Position numbers and translations under genes: made by a program. This document shows, in pieces, positions 15,204 through 26,600 of a stretch of 64,000 nt of DNA. Numbering within the stretch: position 1 is the stretch's first letter; every line of letters begins with the position of its first letter. The DNA comes from Armatimonadetes bacterium Uphvl-Ar2 (GTDB lineage Bacteria > Armatimonadota > Fimbriimonadia > Fimbriimonadales > Fimbriimonadaceae): contig CP021424.1 of assembly GCA_002162095.1 (NCBI GenBank), forward strand, positions 2,294,001 through 2,358,000, given 5' to 3'. The notes beneath the pieces were generated by a model that saw nothing but the letters and a program-made list of their open reading frames with translations, was not told where the DNA came from and ran no database searches.

Positions 15204-16265
15204 TCAGCCGCGCAGGCGATTTACGGCTTCTTTCAGCACTGCGGCCAGGGTGCGCACGCTCTCCACGGTGTTCTGCGGGCCAAAGCTAATGCGCACGGCG
15301 CTGCGGAGGTGCTCCGGCGGCCAACCCAGGGCCACCAGGGTGCGGCTGGGCTCATTGGAGTGCGCACTACATGCGGCTCCAGCCCCAATGGCAAACCCGC
15401 GCGCGTCGGCTTCCAGCACCAGGGTTTCGCCCTCAATGCCCGCCGCCACCCAGGTGAGAATCCACGGGCTCTGGCGGTCATGTTCGTGGATGAAGGAGTC
15501 CGGCAACCCGGCTACGGCCTCGGCAAAGGCCGCGCGAAGGCCTCGCACATGGGCGGTGCGCGCTTCGTAATCCTGCTTGGCGAGGCGCAGGGCCGTGGCA
15601 AAGCCGACGATCCCCGGCACGTTCAGTGTTCCGGCGCGCATACCCATCTCTTGGCCGCCGCCCACCATCCAAGGGGATAAGGCCACGTTGCCGGTCACCA
15701 CCAGGGCTCCCACGCCCTTGGGGCCGCCGAGCTTGTGCGCGGAGCAACTCCACGAGTCGCCCGAAATCAAATCAATCGGCACCTTGCCCAGGGCTTGGGT
15801 GGCGTCGCGGTGCGTCCAGCCCCGCAGGCTGGGGGCGCCCAGCACAGCGCCGGTTTCGTTGCCCACCACCATCACGGCCTGCATTTCGGTACCGGCCGGG
15901 GCGGGCATGCACTTGTAGCCTTCATTGGCCAGCACGGTCGCGCCCATGGCCTCGGCGGGCGCCCACACACTGCTGTGTTCAAAGGGGCTCACCGCCAGGT
16001 TGGTGGCGTGCTGTAGCGCCCAGTTGTTGGCCTCGGTGGCCCCACTGGTGAAGAAGACTTGCTCCGGCGGCGTGGCGAACTGGTCGGCGATGTACTGCCG
16101 GGCGCGATCCACGGCCTCACGGGCTTGCATCCCCCACGCGTGCAGGCTGTGGGGGTTGCCGCATTGCTCCCCGAACCAGGGAAGCATGGCCTCCCGGACT
16201 CGCGGATCGAGAGGCGTCGTGGCCGCGTTGTCGAAGTAGTTTTCGAGTCGGCTTGGTCCGCTCAT
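15204..16265 (-). CDS. Cysteine desulfurase (NifS/IscS family)
   Basis: PLP-dependent enzyme that takes sulfur from cysteine for Fe-S clusters and thio-modifications. The 353-aa product shows '[14 protein letters not shown]', the cofactor-binding '[13 protein letters not shown]', the PLP lysine in '[15 protein letters not shown]', and the catalytic cysteine loop '[19 protein letters not shown]' near the C-terminus. '[14 protein letters not shown]' is also typical. It overlaps sucD by 4 bp and follows it on the same strand, so the two are probably co-translated. No iscU/sufU neighbour is present, so its acceptor is unknown. Confidence 0.93.
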   Translation of the reverse strand: MSGPSRLENYFDNAATTPLDPRVREAMLPWFGEQCGNPHSLHAWGMQAREAVDRARQYIADQFATPPEQVFFTSGATEANNWALQHATNLAVSPFEHSSVWAPAEAMGATVLANEGYKCMPAPAGTEMQAVMVVGNETGAVLGAPSLRGWTHRDATQALGKVPIDLISGDSWSCSAHKLGGPKGVGALVVTGNVALSPWMVGGGQEMGMRAGTLNVPGIVGFATALRLAKQDYEARTAHVRGLRAAFAEAVAGLPDSFIHEHDRQSPWILTWVAAGIEGETLVLEADARGFAIGAGAACSAHSNEPSRTLVALGWPPEHLRSAVRISFGPQNTVESVRTLAAVLKEAVNRLRG

Positions 16266-17143
16266 CGGGTCGCCGTAGCGAGTGATTCCATGATCAAGCG
16301 CGGAACATCGCTCGTGCGGTCGGCCACCTTGGCTCCGGCGGCCAGCAGGGCATCCACCTTGCTTTGCGCCGTGCCCAGCCCGCCGCTGACGATGGCGCCC
16401 GCGTGGCCCATGCGCTTGCCCGGAGGGGCGGTGCGACCGCTGATGAACGCGACGACCGGCTTGCTCATGGTCTTGATGTATTCGGCAGCGGCTTCTTCGT
16501 CCGTGCCCCCGATTTCACCAACCATCACCACGGCGGTGGTGGCGGGGTCCTTTTCAAACACTTCCATGACCTCGATGAAGCGGGTGCCCGGGATCGGGTC
16601 GCCGCCAATGCCGACGCAGGTGGTCTGGCCGAGGTCGGCGCGGGTGAGTTCCCACGCAATTTCGTAAGTCAAGGTGCCACTGCGGCTAACCATGCCGATC
16701 GGACCCGGCTTAAAGATGTGACCGGGCATGATGCCCATCTTGCATTCGCCCGGCGTGATGATGCCGGCGCAGTTGCCACCCAGCAGGCGGCTGGTGCCGC
16801 GCGCCTTCATCTTGGTGGCGACCTTCAGCATGTCCTGCACGGGCACGCCTTCGGTGATCAGGGTGATGAACGGGATGCCAGCGGCTTCGGCTTCCAGCAC
16901 CGAGTCAGCAGCGAACGGCGCCGGCACAAACACCAGCACGGCATCGGCCTGCGTGGCGTCCACGGCCTCTTGCATGGTGTTGAACACCGGCAGACCGAGG
17001 TGCTCGGTGCCGCCCTTGCCCGGCGTCACGCCGCCCACAACCTTCGTGCCGTACTCCAGCATCTGCTGGGCGTGGAACGTGCCTTCTTTCCCCGTCATCC
17101 CGGCCACGAGAACCCGGGTGTCCTTATTCACCAAGACTGCCAA
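16262..17143 (-). CDS. sucD: Succinyl-CoA synthetase, alpha subunit
   Basis: Forms the succinyl-CoA ligase of the TCA cycle with SucC, which is not in this window. The 293-aa product shows the CoA-binding N-terminus '[18 protein letters not shown]', 'GGVTPGKGG', '[19 protein letters not shown]', '[10 protein letters not shown]' and the phosphohistidine region '[12 protein letters not shown]'. The start is TTG 17143, with GGAG 8 nt upstream on the minus strand; the family N-terminus (VNKDT.VLV.G.TG) supports a start here or a few codons later (GTG 17131). It is divergent from hisB with a 69-bp spacer. Confidence 0.94.
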   Translation of the reverse strand: MAVLVNKDTRVLVAGMTGKEGTFHAQQMLEYGTKVVGGVTPGKGGTEHLGLPVFNTMQEAVDATQADAVLVFVPAPFAADSVLEAEAAGIPFITLITEGVPVQDMLKVATKMKARGTSRLLGGNCAGIITPGECKMGIMPGHIFKPGPIGMVSRSGTLTYEIAWELTRADLGQTTCVGIGGDPIPGTRFIEVMEVFEKDPATTAVVMVGEIGGTDEEAAAEYIKTMSKPVVAFISGRTAPPGKRMGHAGAIVSGGLGTAQSKVDALLAAGAKVADRTSDVPRLIMESLATATR

Positions 17144-17200
17144 TTAGAATACTCCTGCCCGCCAGAATACCGAAGCCCACCGGAAGTTGGGGCCGTTCGT

Positions 17201-17206
17201 TACAAT
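17201..17206 (+). promoter_or_regulatory. -10 box of leaderless hisB-hisA
   Basis: TACAAT lies exactly 6 nt before the hisB ATG at 17213. Confidence 0.5.
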
Positions 17207-17212
17207 AAGACC

Positions 17213-17824
17213 ATGAGCAAAGGTAGCCCGCACGTCCGCTACGCGGAGATTGAGCGCGAAACGACGGAGACCAAGGTCTCGGTGGTGCTGGACCTGGACG
17301 GCGGACAACGCCGCGATGTCCACACGGGGATCGGGTTCCTGGACCACATGCTCCAGCTCATGGCGTTCCACGGGCAGTTCAACCTGGGTGTGACGGCCGA
17401 TGGCGACCTGGAAGTGGACGACCACCACACGGTGGAAGACGTGGGGATTACGCTGGGGCAGGCGTTCCGCACGGCGCTGCTCGAGGTCACTTCAATTCAG
17501 CGCTACGGGGATTTGCTCTCCCCGATGGATGACGCGTTGGTGGCCGTGGCGGTGGACATCTCCGGGCGGGGAATGGCGTTTGTGGACTTGCCGTTCCGCC
17601 GGGAGAACTTGGGCGGCCTGGCCACCGAGAACATCGCGGAATTCATGCGGGCCTTTGCCATGCACTCCGGCATGACCATCCATGTGCGCCGCCTGGCGGG
17701 GGACAATAACCACCACCTGTGCGAAGCCGCCTTCAAGGGGCTGGGTCGGGCTCTGCATGCCGCCACCCGCACCAGTGATCGGCAGGGTGTGGCCAGCACT
17801 AAGGGCAAGCTGCTTCAATCGTGA
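17213..17824 (+). CDS. hisB: Imidazoleglycerol-phosphate dehydratase
   Basis: Catalyses the Mn-dependent dehydration of imidazole glycerol phosphate in histidine synthesis. The 203-aa monofunctional form (no phosphatase domain) shows both family metal-binding repeats: 'GIGFLDHML', 'DDHHTVEDVGI', 'MHSGMTIH' and 'DNNHHLCEAAFKGL'. Start ATG 17213 has a -10 box 6 nt upstream; the open frame extends far upstream, antisense to sucD, but that part is not HisB. It overlaps hisA by 4 bp (GTGA). Other his genes are not nearby. Confidence 0.95.
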   Translation: MSKGSPHVRYAEIERETTETKVSVVLDLDGGQRRDVHTGIGFLDHMLQLMAFHGQFNLGVTADGDLEVDDHHTVEDVGITLGQAFRTALLEVTSIQRYGDLLSPMDDALVAVAVDISGRGMAFVDLPFRRENLGGLATENIAEFMRAFAMHSGMTIHVRRLAGDNNHHLCEAAFKGLGRALHAATRTSDRQGVASTKGKLLQS

Positions 17825-18552
17825 TTGTCTTTCCCGCGATTGACCTGATGGGAGGGCAGGCCGTGCGCCTGACCCAGGGGGCCTTTGATGCCGCCAAGGT
17901 GTACAACGCGGACCCCGTGGCACAGGCCGTGGCCTTTGCGGAGGCGGGGGCCGAGTGGATCCACCTTGTGGACCTGGACGGGGCCAAGGCGGGCCATCCA
18001 GTGCACCTGGAGGTGCTACGCGGCATTGCGGAAGCCACGGGGTTGCCCGTGCAATTCGGCGGGGGCTTGCGCACCAGCGCGGACATGGAAGCGGCCTTGG
18101 CGGCCGGAGCCAACCGCGTCATCGTGGGCACCCGGTTGACGCAAGATCTTGATTTCGCCGCTTCGCTGTTTGCCCAGTTCGGCGAGCGACTGGTGGCCGG
18201 GCTTGACGCCCGCAACGGGGAAGTCGCGACCCACGGCTGGCAGGAGGGAAGCGGGCAGAGCATTCTGGACTTGGCCAGGTCGCTGGTGGAGCGGGGCGCG
18301 ACCCGTTTCATCTACACCGACATCGCCCGGGATGGCGTGCTCGGCGGTCCGGACCTGAGCGGAACGGTGGCCTTACATGACGCCACTGGCGTGCCCGTAA
18401 TTGCCAGCGGCGGCGTGGCCGAGCTGAGTGACCTCGAGCACATTGCCGCCACTCAACTTGAGGGTGTCATTGTGGGGAAGGCGCTGTATGAAAGGCGTTT
18501 TCGCCTGGAAGAAGCCCTGGCAGTTGCAACGGCCTCCGCGAAGGCAACGTAG
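17821..18552 (+). CDS. hisA: Phosphoribosyl-formimino-AICAR-phosphate isomerase
   Basis: The (beta/alpha)8 isomerase ProFAR to PRFAR of histidine synthesis. The 243-aa product shows the N-terminal catalytic Asp in 'FPAIDLMGGQAVRL', 'IHLVDLDGAKAG', 'QFGGGLRT' and the second catalytic Asp in 'YTDIARDGVLGG', ending with the phosphate-binding 'ASGGVA' and 'GVIVGKALYE'. It starts at GTG 17821, coupled to hisB. The last ~50 bp of the gene are duplicated at 18986-19039, downstream of the first small membrane protein gene. Confidence 0.95.
   Translation: MIVFPAIDLMGGQAVRLTQGAFDAAKVYNADPVAQAVAFAEAGAEWIHLVDLDGAKAGHPVHLEVLRGIAEATGLPVQFGGGLRTSADMEAALAAGANRVIVGTRLTQDLDFAASLFAQFGERLVAGLDARNGEVATHGWQEGSGQSILDLARSLVERGATRFIYTDIARDGVLGGPDLSGTVALHDATGVPVIASGGVAELSDLEHIAATQLEGVIVGKALYERRFRLEEALAVATASAKAT
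18499..18535 (+). repeat. hisA 3' end, source copy of a duplicated segment
   Basis: This 37-bp stretch recurs without mismatch at 18986-19022. It marks the left edge of a tandem duplication of about 0.48 kb that also carries the small membrane protein gene. Confidence 0.8.
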
Positions 18553-18621
18553 TGGGCCTGATTGCGTGCGATAAGTCCACAATTGGCGATCGACACGGCG
18601 TAAACCCACGAGATTCTTCAG

Positions 18622-18921
18622 ATGTTTGAACCCGAATTTATCATTCCCGTCGTTGCTTTTCTCATCACTCTCCTCATTGTTTTGACGCGTCACCAGCGCG
18701 CCATGGCGGAACTCATCCACAGCACCCACAATGCGCAGCAGAATGTGGCCACAGCCACGGAAATGCAGGCCCTTCGGGCGGAAGTGGCATCGCTACGCGA
18801 GTCAATGAACGCAACGCTTATTCATCGTGATGACGATCGGCACAGTGGCCTTCATCCGCAACTAGGTGTCAACTCTGCTGCTCAGACTACGGAAGACGTC
18901 CGCGTTCAAGGAAAAGCCTAA
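18622..18921 (+). CDS. Small single-pass membrane protein, copy 1
   Basis: A 99-aa protein of unknown function. It starts MFEPEF, has one transmembrane segment (about residues 7-22), then 'LTRHQRAMAELIH', a Gln/Ala-rich helical segment with coiled-coil character ('ATEMQALRAEVASLRESM'), and a polar tail. The layout recalls small PspB-like envelope proteins, but there is no clear family match. It is paralogous to the gene at 19090; conservation is highest in MFEP, RHQR.MAELIH and LRAE.ASLRES. It follows hisA by 69 bp. Confidence 0.7.
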   Translation: MFEPEFIIPVVAFLITLLIVLTRHQRAMAELIHSTHNAQQNVATATEMQALRAEVASLRESMNATLIHRDDDRHSGLHPQLGVNSAAQTTEDVRVQGKA

Positions 18922-18985
18922 CTCGACTCGCCACCACTTGGTCAGGGTGAGCGAGTTGAAGTCGTTTTCAGTTGTCAGTTCAGTC

Positions 18986-19039
18986 TTTCGCCTGGAAGAA
19001 GCCCTGGCAGTTGCAACGGCCTTATCGAAGGCAGTGTAA
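18986..19039 (+). pseudogene. Remnant of the hisA 3' end (duplication scar)
   Basis: Translates as FRLEEALAVATALSKAV followed by a stop, matching the HisA C-terminus FRLEEALAVATASAKAT. No other part of hisA is present. It shows that the downstream small membrane protein gene arose by tandem duplication of the segment from the hisA tail to copy 1. Confidence 0.8.
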
Positions 19040-19089
19040 TAGCGACATAGAGGTGGCTTCACCTCAAAACGAATCGCGAGATCGAACCC

Positions 19090-19398
19090 ATGTTTGAACC
19101 AGAAACCCTATTCATCTTGATTCCCATCGTGGCTCTGTTGATCCCGATCGTGTCCATTCTTACCCGTCACCAGCGTTCCATGGCCGAACTGATCCATGGA
19201 AGCCATCACGCCCAGCAAAGTCAAGCCGCCGCCGCCGAAATCCAAGAATTGCGCGCCGAGATGGCGTCTCTTCGCGAATCGGTTAACACGATGATCGTGC
19301 AGCGCGATGGTTTGCCCTCGAATGGCCTCAATCCGCAGCTCGGGAACACGCCGCCGGCCTTCCCGGCCGAAGCCGCCACGAACCAAGATCGCATCTGA
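19090..19398 (+). CDS. Small single-pass membrane protein, copy 2
   Basis: A 102-aa paralogue of the protein at 18622. One transmembrane segment (about residues 7-24, Ile/Leu-rich), then 'LTRHQRSMAELIHGSHHAQQ', a helical 'EIQELRAEMASLRES', and a Pro/Ala-rich tail. It is preceded by the hisA scar, so the duplication is visible in DNA. Both copies keep open frames and conserved helices despite many substitutions, which suggests both are functional. The role is unknown. It is 140 bp upstream of rpoB on the same strand. Confidence 0.7.
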   Translation: MFEPETLFILIPIVALLIPIVSILTRHQRSMAELIHGSHHAQQSQAAAAEIQELRAEMASLRESVNTMIVQRDGLPSNGLNPQLGNTPPAFPAEAATNQDRI

Positions 19399-19538
19399 TC
19401 CAACCAAGTTAAGCGAGCGTGAAAATGTTCGCGGTTGGGACTTAAGGCCCTTACTTGTGCAGAGATACGCCAATGAGCGGCCTTTTGCCGTGAGCCGAGG
19501 CCGCTTGAGTGTATGATCACAGGTTCCCGGAGTCCTGA

Positions 19539-22500
19539 ATGCGCGTTGTTATGCCTGCCTCGAAGCGAATTGGACGTTCGCTAGAGTTGCCCAACCTCAT
19601 TGATCTCCAACTGAACAGTTACCGATGGTTCCTCGAAGAGGGCTTGCCGGAATTATTCAAGACTTTTACCCCAATCTGGGACTTTACGCAAACAAATTAT
19701 CTGGAGTTCGTCAGCTTTACGCTCGGCGAGCCGAAGTACTCGATCAGCGAATGCCGCGATCGGGATATGACGTTTGAAGCTCCGATTAAGGCAATTGTTC
19801 GATTTGGAGGGAAAGATCGTCCCGTCATCGAGTCCGAGGTCTATTTGGGCGACCTCCCCCTGATGACCGACAACGGAACGTTCATCATCAACGGCCGCGA
19901 GCGCGTCATCGTGAGCCAGCTCAGCCGCTCGCCGGGTCTGTACTTCGAGGAAGACGTAGACACCTCGATGCAGATGATCGTTCGTGCCCGTTTGATCCCG
20001 ATGGAGGGAGCGTGGCTGGAGGTCGAAAACGACCCGAACGGCGTGGTGCACACGCAGGTTTCGCAGAGCAAGAAGCTTCCCATCACCCAGGTGATGAAGG
20101 CGCTGCACGGCTTTAAGCAGGGCCGCGATATGCAGGTGATGCCGGTGGGGCAAGCCCAGCAGAAGAAGCTGAGCGAGCCGCTGGTGGACCCCGACACCGG
20201 GGAAGTGGTGCTGGACAAGGGCGTCATCCTCCGCAAGGTGGTGCTGGACGGCCTGACCGACGAGCAGAAGCAGTGGGAAGCCACCGTGGAAAGCCCGCTG
20301 AGCAGCAACACGGAGATGATCTGGCACTTCGGCGAAGAAAAGACGCTGACGAAGCCGGAAGCCCACGAACTGGTGGGCGTGCGCCCGATCGAAGAGATCC
20401 GCGATGGCAAGAAGATCATCGTGGCCGCTTTGGCGCGCATCGACGAGGATTCGGCGAAGAAGATCGCCGCGCTCGGCTTGGAAACCATCGAGGTTCTGGA
20501 ACTGCCGGAACTGCTGGAAGCCACCCTGCATGCCGACCGCACCAGCACGACGCGCGAAGCGATCCTGGACATTTACAAGCGCATGCGACCGGGCGAAGCG
20601 GCTAATGAAGACGCCGCCGGCCAACTGGTTTACAGCCTGTTCTTTGACCAGCGCCGCTACGACCTGGCCAAGGTCGGCCGCCGCCACCTTAACCAGCGCC
20701 TGGGCATCAATGTCCCGCTCACCATCCGCAACCTGACGTCCGACGACCTCGCCGGCACGCTGAAGGCGATGGGCCCCTACCTGACCAAGGACGTGGAGCA
20801 CGACGACATTGACGACCTGCGCAACAAGCGCGTGCGAAGCGTCGGCGAACTGCTGCAGAGCCATCTCCGCCTCGGCTTTGTCCGCATGGAGAAGGTCGCC
20901 CGCGAACGCATGACCAGCGCCGACCAGGACAACCTGCTTCCCAGCATCATCCTGTCGGTCAAGCCGGTGAGCGCCAGCATCAAGTCGTTCTTCAGCAGCA
21001 ACCAGCTGAGCACGTTCATGGACCAAACGAACCCGTTGAGCGAGTTGACGAACAAGCGTCGTCTCTCGAGCCTCGGCCCCGGCGGTCTGCAGCGCACCAG
21101 CGCCAAGCTGGAAGTGCGCGACGTGCACCGTTCGCACTACGGACGCATCTGCCCGATTGAAACGCCGGAAGGTCCGAACATCGGTCTCATCAGCCAGCTG
21201 ACGACCCACGGTCGCGTGGACGAATTCGGCTTTATCCGCACCCCCTACCGCCGCGTGGTGGATGGCGTGGTGACGGACGAAGTGGTGCACCTGACGGCCG
21301 GTGAAGACTTCACCGCTCGTATCGCCCCGGCGGACACCCCGCTGGATAGCGATGGCCGCATCGTGGCCGACCTCGTGACGGTGCGATGCCCGGGCGGCGA
21401 CAAGCAGTTTGCCGGTGCGCAGTACCCGACGGTGCCGCGAGCCCGCGTGGACTACATGGACGTTTCGCCGGTGCAAATCATCAGCGTTGCGACCTCGCTC
21501 ATCCCGTTCCTTGAGAACGACGACGCGAACCGTGCCCTCATGGGCGCGAACATGCAGCGCCAAGCGGTGCCGTGTCTGCGCGGCGACGCCCCGGTGGTGG
21601 GTACGGGTCACGAAGCCCGCGCCGCCATTGACTCGGGTGCTTCGGTTCGGGCTCGACGCGACGGCGTGGTGAGCTACGTCACCTCCAAGTCGATCCGCGT
21701 GACCAGCGACGATGGCACGGTCGAATCGTACAGCCTGTTGCACCTGTTCCAGTCGAACAAGAGCACCTGTTTCACGCACCGCCCGGTGGTGGACCTCGGT
21801 CAGCGCGTGCTGGCCGGTGACCCGCTGGCCGATGGTGCCTGCACCGACGATGGTCGGCTGGCCCTTGGTCAAAACGTCACGGTCTGCTTTATGCCGTGGC
21901 AGGGCTACAACTACGAAGACGCCATTCTGCTTTCCGAGCGCCTGGTGAAGGACGACATCTACACGTCGATCCACATTGAGCGTCACGAAACGGAAGCCGT
22001 GGACACGAAGCTCGGTCCGGAAGAAATCACGCGCGACATCCCGAACGTGGGTGAAGACGCGCTACGTGACCTCGACGAGAACGGCATCATCCGCATCGGC
22101 GCCGAAGTTCGACCGGAAGACATCCTGGTCGGTAAGGTTGCGCCGAAGGGGCAAACCGAAATGACGGCCGAAGAGCGGCTGATCATCGCGATCTTTGGTA
22201 AGAAGGCCGAAGAAACCCGCGACGTCTCGCTCCGCCTGCCGCACGGTGAAAAGGGAACGGTGGTGGACGTCAAGGTCTTCAGCCGCTTCAAGTACCTCAG
22301 CCCGAGCATCAACTACATCTATAAGGAATCCAAGAAGCGCGATCGCCTCATCTGTGACCGCACGGAAGAGCCGCTGCTCCAGATTCCGGGTGATGAACTG
22401 CCCGCCGGCGTGAACATGAGCGTGCAAGTGCACGTGGCGCAAAAGCGCAAGATCATGGTCGGGGACAAGATGGCCGGTCGCCACGGGAACAAGGGGGTTA

Positions 22501-23555
22501 TCTCCCGCATCCTGCCGGTGGAGGACATGCCGGTTCTGCAAGACGGAACGCCGGTTGACATCATTCTCAACCCGCTCGGGGTGCCGAGCCGTATGAACAT
22601 CGGGCAGATCCTGGAAACCCACCTGGGTTACGTCGGGAAGCACCTGAATGCACGCTACGAGTGCCCGGCCTTTGAAGGGATGACCGCTGAGGAAATCCTG
22701 AGCGAAGCCGAGCGACTGGCCGTGCACATGCGAAGCAAGGCCCTGCGAACGTACTGCCACGCCGACCTCGGCTTGGACGTGCACTTCGCGCCGGGCGCCA
22801 GCTTCGACGAGCTGATGGCCTCCGTGGATGCTCGCCTCCGCGAACTGGACCAGCCGAACCTCGAGCGCATCTCGCGCATCGTGGCGGCTCCGTCCACCCG
22901 CACCATGCAGGAACTGCTGGACGAGGATGCCGACTTCTGGCAGCCGGAAGACGTGCAGCCGAGCGGCGCGCCCTACAAGGCCGCCACAGAAGTCTACGAA
23001 GGCATCAAGGAGCGCATCCTGGCCAACGTGTTCGACCGCGCGGGCTTCAACCCGGTGTCGTGTAAGAGCATCGTGCGCGACGGCTTGACGGGCGATCGCC
23101 TGCCGAACGAAATGACGGTCGGTACGATCTACATGCTCAAGCTGGAGCACTTGGCGGACGAAAAGATCCACGCGCGTTCCATTGGCCCCTACTCCCTCGT
23201 CACGCAGCAGCCGCTGGGTGGTAAGGCGCAGTTCGGTGGTCAGCGGTTCGGGGAAATGGAAGTCTGGGCCCTCGAAGCCTACGGCGCCGCCTACACCCTG
23301 CAGGAGCTGCTGACGATCAAGTCGGACGACGTGACCGGTCGCGTGAAGGCTTACGAAAGCATCGTGCGCGGCGAATCGATCACCGAGCCCGGCGTGCCCG
23401 AGTCGTTCAAGATTCTCGTCAACGAGTTGCGCTCGCTCTGCTTGCGCGTCACGGTCGAGGACAAGAACAACAAGGAACTCTCGCTCAAGGATCTGGACCA
23501 ACTGGCGGGTGGCGACGAAATGCGCCTCGCTCGGTCGGTCGGCTTCTTCAACTAA
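19539..23555 (+). CDS. rpoB: RNA polymerase beta subunit
   Basis: Catalytic-core subunit of RNA polymerase. The 1338-aa product is complete: N-terminal '[19 protein letters not shown]', '[19 protein letters not shown]', the rifampicin-pocket region with [11 protein letters not shown] and '[18 protein letters not shown]' (near residue 535), '[17 protein letters not shown]' and the C-terminal '[18 protein letters not shown]'. No inteins are seen. Start ATG 19539 ('[20 protein letters not shown]'). A TATGAT at 19514-19519 is a possible -10. rplJ/rplL do not precede it as in most bacteria; they lie about 25 kb away. rpoC follows after 95 bp. Confidence 0.98.
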   Translation: MRVVMPASKRIGRSLELPNLIDLQLNSYRWFLEEGLPELFKTFTPIWDFTQTNYLEFVSFTLGEPKYSISECRDRDMTFEAPIKAIVRFGGKDRPVIESEVYLGDLPLMTDNGTFIINGRERVIVSQLSRSPGLYFEEDVDTSMQMIVRARLIPMEGAWLEVENDPNGVVHTQVSQSKKLPITQVMKALHGFKQGRDMQVMPVGQAQQKKLSEPLVDPDTGEVVLDKGVILRKVVLDGLTDEQKQWEATVESPLSSNTEMIWHFGEEKTLTKPEAHELVGVRPIEEIRDGKKIIVAALARIDEDSAKKIAALGLETIEVLELPELLEATLHADRTSTTREAILDIYKRMRPGEAANEDAAGQLVYSLFFDQRRYDLAKVGRRHLNQRLGINVPLTIRNLTSDDLAGTLKAMGPYLTKDVEHDDIDDLRNKRVRSVGELLQSHLRLGFVRMEKVARERMTSADQDNLLPSIILSVKPVSASIKSFFSSNQLSTFMDQTNPLSELTNKRRLSSLGPGGLQRTSAKLEVRDVHRSHYGRICPIETPEGPNIGLISQLTTHGRVDEFGFIRTPYRRVVDGVVTDEVVHLTAGEDFTARIAPADTPLDSDGRIVADLVTVRCPGGDKQFAGAQYPTVPRARVDYMDVSPVQIISVATSLIPFLENDDANRALMGANMQRQAVPCLRGDAPVVGTGHEARAAIDSGASVRARRDGVVSYVTSKSIRVTSDDGTVESYSLLHLFQSNKSTCFTHRPVVDLGQRVLAGDPLADGACTDDGRLALGQNVTVCFMPWQGYNYEDAILLSERLVKDDIYTSIHIERHETEAVDTKLGPEEITRDIPNVGEDALRDLDENGIIRIGAEVRPEDILVGKVAPKGQTEMTAEERLIIAIFGKKAEETRDVSLRLPHGEKGTVVDVKVFSRFKYLSPSINYIYKESKKRDRLICDRTEEPLLQIPGDELPAGVNMSVQVHVAQKRKIMVGDKMAGRHGNKGVISRILPVEDMPVLQDGTPVDIILNPLGVPSRMNIGQILETHLGYVGKHLNARYECPAFEGMTAEEILSEAERLAVHMRSKALRTYCHADLGLDVHFAPGASFDELMASVDARLRELDQPNLERISRIVAAPSTRTMQELLDEDADFWQPEDVQPSGAPYKAATEVYEGIKERILANVFDRAGFNPVSCKSIVRDGLTGDRLPNEMTVGTIYMLKLEHLADEKIHARSIGPYSLVTQQPLGGKAQFGGQRFGEMEVWALEAYGAAYTLQELLTIKSDDVTGRVKAYESIVRGESITEPGVPESFKILVNELRSLCLRVTVEDKNNKELSLKDLDQLAGGDEMRLARSVGFFN

Positions 23556-23650
23556 TTCGGCGTCCCTAGTCGTGAACTTCGCAGTGTGCCGGCGAAGTTC
23601 ACGCTCTTACCTCCGCAAGGGGGCGGCACAAAACAAACGAGTCACAAAAC

Positions 23651-26600
23651 ATGGCGGATTCAAATCTGTTCGAAAAGATCCGGATCGGGATTGCGAGCCC
23701 GGACGACATTCGAAGCTGGTCGCACGGCGAAGTTAAGAAGCCCGAAACGATCAACTACCGCACATTTAAGCCCGAGCGGGACGGCCTCTTCTGTCAGCGC
23801 ATCTTCGGTCCGGTGAAGGACTGGGAATGCGACTGCGGACGCTATAAGAAGGTCAAGTACGCGGGCATCGTGTGCGAACGCTGCGGTGTGGAAGTCACGC
23901 GCAGCAAGGTGCGACGCGAGCGCATGGCCCACATCGAGTTGGCCGCGCCGGTCTGCCACATTTGGTACCTCAAGGGCATCCCCTCGCCCCTGAGCTTGAT
24001 CCTCGATATCTCGCCGAAGCAACTCGAAAAGGTTGTCTACTTCGGTTCCTTCATCATCATTGACGTTGACCTGGACAAGATCGCCGACCTGATGCCCAGC
24101 CTGCTGCAGGCCGTGGAAGACGAGAAGCTGATGATCCAGGAGGAGATGCGCAAGCTCGAGACTGACTCCCTCGATCACCTCTCCTCGGAAATGATCAACA
24201 ACCCGGACGAGTACTTCGATGAGAGCTACGTTCGGGAACGCATGAAGGCGAATTTCGACCGCATCCGCGCGGAATTCCGCGATGCGGACGAGCGTCTGCG
24301 CGACCTCGATGTGGCCGCTGAGTTCCTCGGCATGCTCGAACAGAACATGCTGATTGACGAGGACAAGTGGCGCGCCATCAGCAAGCTGCTGGATGCCGTC
24401 GGTCGCCGCCTGAAGCGCGACTTCGACGACCTGGTGCACGCCAACGTGGGCGCCGAAGCTGTCAAGGAACTGCTGCGCCGCGTGGACCTGGAGCAAACCG
24501 CCCGCGAACTGCGCCGCGAAATCCGCGTGACGACCAGCACCCGCCGGGCCCGCGCCATCAAGCGTCTGGACCTGGTGGAATCGCTGCTCATCAGCAAGTG
24601 CCGCCCGGAATGGATGATTCTGGACGTACTGCCGGTCATTCCGCCCGAACTGCGCCCGATGGTGCAGCTGGACGGGGGCCGCTTTGCGACTTCTGACCTC
24701 AACGACCTGTATCGCCGCATCATCAACCGCAACAACCGTCTGCGCAAGATCATCGAGATCCAGGCTCCCGAGAGCATCATCAACCACGAAAAGCGACTCC
24801 TCCAAGAGTCGGTGGACGCCCTGATTGACAACGGCCGCCGCAGCCGCCCGGTGGTGGGCAGCAACCAGCGCCCGCTCAAATCCCTCAGCGACATGCTGAA
24901 GGGTAAGGAAGGTCGGTTCCGAAAGAACCTGCTTGGTAAGCGCGTGGACTACTCTGGCCGTTCGGTCATCGTGGTCGGCCCGAACCTGAAGCTGCACCAA
25001 TGTGGTCTGCCGAAGGAAATGGCGCTTGAGCTCTTCAAGCCGTTCGTCATGAAGACCTTGGTGGAGCGCAAGATTACGCAGAACATCAAGACGGCGAAGC
25101 GACTCATCGAGCGCATGCACCCCGCCGTGTGGGATGGCCTGGAAGAAGTGATTAAGGAGCACCCCGTGCTTCTCAACCGCGCTCCCACGCTGCACCGCCT
25201 CGGGATTCTGGCCTTCGAACCGATCCTGGTGGAAGGGAAGGCGATTCAGCTTCACCCGCTCGTCTGTCACGCGTACAACGCGGACTTTGACGGGGACCAG
25301 ATGGCCGTGCACGTGCCGCTCTCGCTGCAAGCGCAGTCCGAAGCCCGCGTGCTGATGCTCAGTACGCAGAACATGTTCTCGCCGGCCGACGGTCGTCCGG
25401 TGGTGGCACCGATCCAAGACATCGTGCTTGGTTCGTACGCCCTCACCTACACGAACGCCGCCGCCAAGGAGCGGCTGATGGAGGCCATCGAAGCGCACAA
25501 GGGCAAACCGGAAAAGAACCCGGCCCCGCCGGTGTACGCCAACCCGGATGAAGTCCTGCGCCTGCTGGAATCGTTCGGCGATGCCAAGATTCGCCTCAAC
25601 GACCCGGTGCAAGTGCGCATCCGTCGCCCGATCTTCCGCAATGCGTCCGAAGTGGACCACCGCGACTGGGAAACGGGCATCGAATACGTCAAGGTCACCG
25701 AAGAGAACGAGTTTGGCGACGAAGTGACGCGCCTGGAACCGCTAGAGCAGAGCTTCGAAACGGTCATCGCGATCACGACGCCGGGCCGCCTGATTCTCAA
25801 CGAAGTGCTGCCGTTCCCGCTGCGCTACAGCGATGAATGGCTGAACACTGAACTGACCAAGAAGAACCTGGCGCACCTGGTGCTCTCGTGCCACAAGAGC
25901 GTGGGCGACGGTGGCACCATTGAGTTGCTGGACAACGTGAAGGCGCTCGGTTTCCGCTGGGCCAGCCGCTACGGCATCTCGATTGCCATGACGGACATGA
26001 CGCCGCCGACCACGCGCGACGTCATCCTGAACGAATCGGATACCCAAGCCAACCGCGTTCTGGAGCAGTACCGCCGAGGTCTGACTTCGTTCCGCGAAAT
26101 GCAGGAGAAGCTGGTACGCCTATGGACGGATACGTACGACCAGATCGGTAGCGCCATCGTGAGCTCGATGCAGCAGGAAAACCCGCTCAGCATCATCACG
26201 GTCTCCGGGGCACGTGGTTCGGTCAAGCAGCTGGCGCAGCTCTCCGGGATGCGCGGCCTGATGTTCAACCAGTTCAACGAAGTTATCTATGAACTGCCCG
26301 TGAAGAACTCGTTCCAGAAGGGTCTGTCCATGCTGGAGTTCTTCGTAACGACCCACGGGGCCCGTAAGGGTCTGGCCGACACGGCTCTCCGTACGGCCGA
26401 CGCGGGTTACCTCACGCGGCGTCTCGTGGACGTGGCCCAGGATGTCATCATCCGCGCCCACGACTGCGGCACCACCGAGGGCCTGAACATCACGCGCCTC
26501 TTCTTTGAAGGCAAGACCATCGAGACGATTGGGGACCGCGCCTACAGCCGCGTCAGCCTCAGCAACATCACCGACCCGGCCACCGGCGAAGTGATTGTTG

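Noticed and set aside
16364-17212. Upstream extension of hisB in the same frame
   Set aside because: It runs antisense through sucD and has no HisB homology. The real start at 17213 has a -10 box and the family N-terminus.
19653-23501. Very long open frames antisense to rpoB (up to 777 codons), and similar ones opposite rpoC
   Set aside because: In this GC-rich, strongly codon-biased DNA the antisense frames contain few stops. They lack family motifs, starts with signals, and sensible composition (His/Ala/Val-rich).
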